Of a stretch of DNA of 5,645 nucleotides, positions 5,326-5,645 are shown one piece after another. Positions within the stretch are counted from its first letter, which is position 1. Every line of letters begins with the position of its first letter. The stretch lies in NCBI GenBank assembly GCA_934699705.1, contig CAKUXD010000051.1, positions 1 through 5,645 on the forward strand, in the 5' to 3' direction. Below the pieces are notes generated by a model. It was given only the letters and a program-made list of their open reading frames with translations, was not told the origin of the DNA and made no database searches. Source of the stretch: an uncultured Candidatus Melainabacteria bacterium. Its GTDB lineage: Bacteria; Cyanobacteriota; Vampirovibrionia; Gastranaerophilales; Gastranaerophilaceae. The position numbers and the translations under genes are program-made.

Positions 5326-5354
5326 ATTATAGAGTTTTCTTTCAGATACATGAA
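5326..5354 (-). promoter_or_regulatory. Candidate promoter for the 213-residue gene
   Basis: On the minus strand a perfect TATAAT (5331-5326) has a weak TTCATG (5354-5349) 17 bases upstream. The start would fall near 5319, giving a leader of about 34 bases. The predicted start lies inside the 10-bp palindrome TTTACGTAAA (5315-5324), a possible operator. Confidence 0.45.
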
Positions 5355-5392
5355 TACGAGAAATGGAGTATTTAAAAATAAAAGTTTAAGCA

Positions 5393-5465
5393 AACGCCCG
5401 ACGGGATTCAAACCCGTGCCCTTCAGGTTCGGACTCTGACGCTCTATTCACTGAGCTACGGGCGT
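5393..5465 (-). tRNA. tRNA-Arg (CCG anticodon), divergent
   Basis: Read on the minus strand from 5465: acceptor ACGCCCG with CGGGCGT (seven perfect pairs), D-arm GCTC/GAGC, anticodon loop GTCCGAA with CCG at 5432-5430, and T-arm ACGGG-TTTGAAT-CCCGT. It reads CGG. Several positions are unusual. The D-loop is AGTGAATA, giving A at position 19 instead of G. The T-loop is TTTGAAT, giving U at 56 instead of C. The anticodon stem closes with A31 against C39. The discriminator is U, and no CCA is encoded. The 19 and 56 changes compensate each other (A-U for G-C). It has a strong promoter of its own, so I take it as functional rather than a pseudogene, though this is not proven. Confidence 0.9.
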
Positions 5466-5480
5466 ATAAATTACTGTTCT

Positions 5481-5509
5481 ATTATAGCAATGTTATGTAA
5501 TTTTAGCAA
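5481..5509 (-). promoter_or_regulatory. Strong sigma-70 promoter for tRNA-Arg
   Basis: On the minus strand TTGCTA (5509-5504), a 17-base spacer and a perfect TATAAT (5486-5481) preceded by TG-C, an extended -10 element. The start would be near 5474, about nine bases before the tRNA. It is divergent from the sigma-28-type promoter at 5544. Confidence 0.8.
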
Positions 5510-5525
5510 TTGTAACAAATTGTAA
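5508..5525. repeat. Direct repeat AATTGTAA, 10-bp period
   Basis: AATTGTAA occurs at 5508-5515 and 5518-5525, one helical turn apart, between the divergent tRNA-Arg and sigma-28-type promoters. The second copy overlaps the TTGTAAA that is also found at the same distance before the other sigma-28-type promoter. It could be a regulator site; in AT-rich DNA chance is a real alternative. Confidence 0.35.
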
Positions 5526-5570
5526 AGAAACACTTTAAAAACCTAAAGTTTTCATTAAATATACCGACAT
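5520..5570 (+). promoter_or_regulatory. Sigma-28 (FliA/SigD)-type promoter for the gene at 5614
   Basis: TAAAGTTT (5544-5551), 11 bases, then ACCGACAT (5563-5570). The -35 box equals the full FliA consensus TAAAGTTT, the spacing is exact, and the -10 box keeps CCGA with C for T as in the promoter at 270-277. TTGTAAA (5520-5526) begins 24 bases before the -35 box, as in the other copy. The two 51-base blocks align without gaps at about two thirds of positions. Confidence 0.78.
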
Positions 5571-5613
5571 AAAGTATGTAAGGGAAAAGCAAACTTAATA
5601 AGGAGTTAGCACT

Positions 5614-5645
5614 ATGGGAATGTCAGCATCACAAGCAAGATTATT
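5614..5645 (+). CDS. N-terminus of a protein starting MGMSASQARL (partial)
   Basis: The window ends after ten codons and two bases. The start is well supported by TAAGGAG (5599-5605), eight bases before the ATG, and by a sigma-28-type promoter further up. The second in-frame ATG (codon 3) is less well placed. From memory, hypothetical proteins with N-termini of the type MGMSASQAR are frequent in gut Gastranaerophilales genomes; their function is unknown to me. Shared promoter type suggests that it works with the 650-residue protein at 313. Confidence 0.8.
   Translation, partial: MGMSASQARL

Noticed and set aside
5363..5393. Terminator for tRNA-Arg on the minus strand
   Set aside because: Only a four-pair GTTT/AAAC hairpin precedes the T-rich stretch; too weak to call.
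5188..5439. Plus-strand frame of 83 codons
   Set aside because: It is antisense to the start of the 213-residue gene and runs into the tRNA-Arg gene; no ribosome site.

Overview
The window looks like AT-rich bacterial chromosome. My best guess is an uncultured gut member of the Gastranaerophilales/Melainabacteria (non-photosynthetic Cyanobacteria relatives). This rests on base composition, the AAGGAG ribosome sites, and my recollection that hypothetical proteins starting like the one at the right edge (MGMSASQARL) are common there. No marker gene in the window proves it.

Left part (1-2372): the tail of one gene and a complete 650-residue gene encode proteins that end in almost the same 14-residue motif (SAEIAARA[SG][RK]YLRN) after a polar linker. 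The 650-residue protein has no cysteine, no signal peptide, an acidic coiled-coil-like N-terminal half, a glycine-rich heptad region and three internal repeats. It reads like an exported or structural protein. Each of these two genes is followed by an intrinsic terminator. The 650-residue gene is preceded by a textbook sigma-28 (FliA/SigD)-type promoter, and the gene starting at the right edge (5614) has an equally spaced one. Genes at both ends of the window are therefore probably in one regulon.

Middle (2373-3660): a sugar-type ABC transporter permease with no partner subunits nearby, apparently read from a leaderless mRNA. It is followed by the oddest part of the window: two near-identical 116-bp tandem units that lead in phase into a real tRNA-Leu(UAG) gene. 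Each unit repeats the tRNA leader and 5' part, but carries a hairpin inserted in the D-arm and lacks the rest of the tRNA. Two of the three differences between the units are a compensating G-C to A-T swap in the hairpin. A tRNA terminator with a UUCG loop follows.

Right part (3661-5645): a PilZ (c-di-GMP receptor) protein starts only 11 bases after the tRNA terminator. Next come a small 86-residue protein behind a palindrome, and a convergent 213-residue protein of unknown function whose stop codon interlocks with its neighbour's. On the minus strand there is also a tRNA-Arg(CCG) gene with several departures from consensus, including a covarying swap of the usual G19:C56 elbow pair. The last gene is cut by the window edge.

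A working picture, which is inference: a sigma-28-controlled set of exported proteins lies near a c-di-GMP receptor, as seen in motility or surface-appendage systems, with two tRNA loci in between that have unusual structure.
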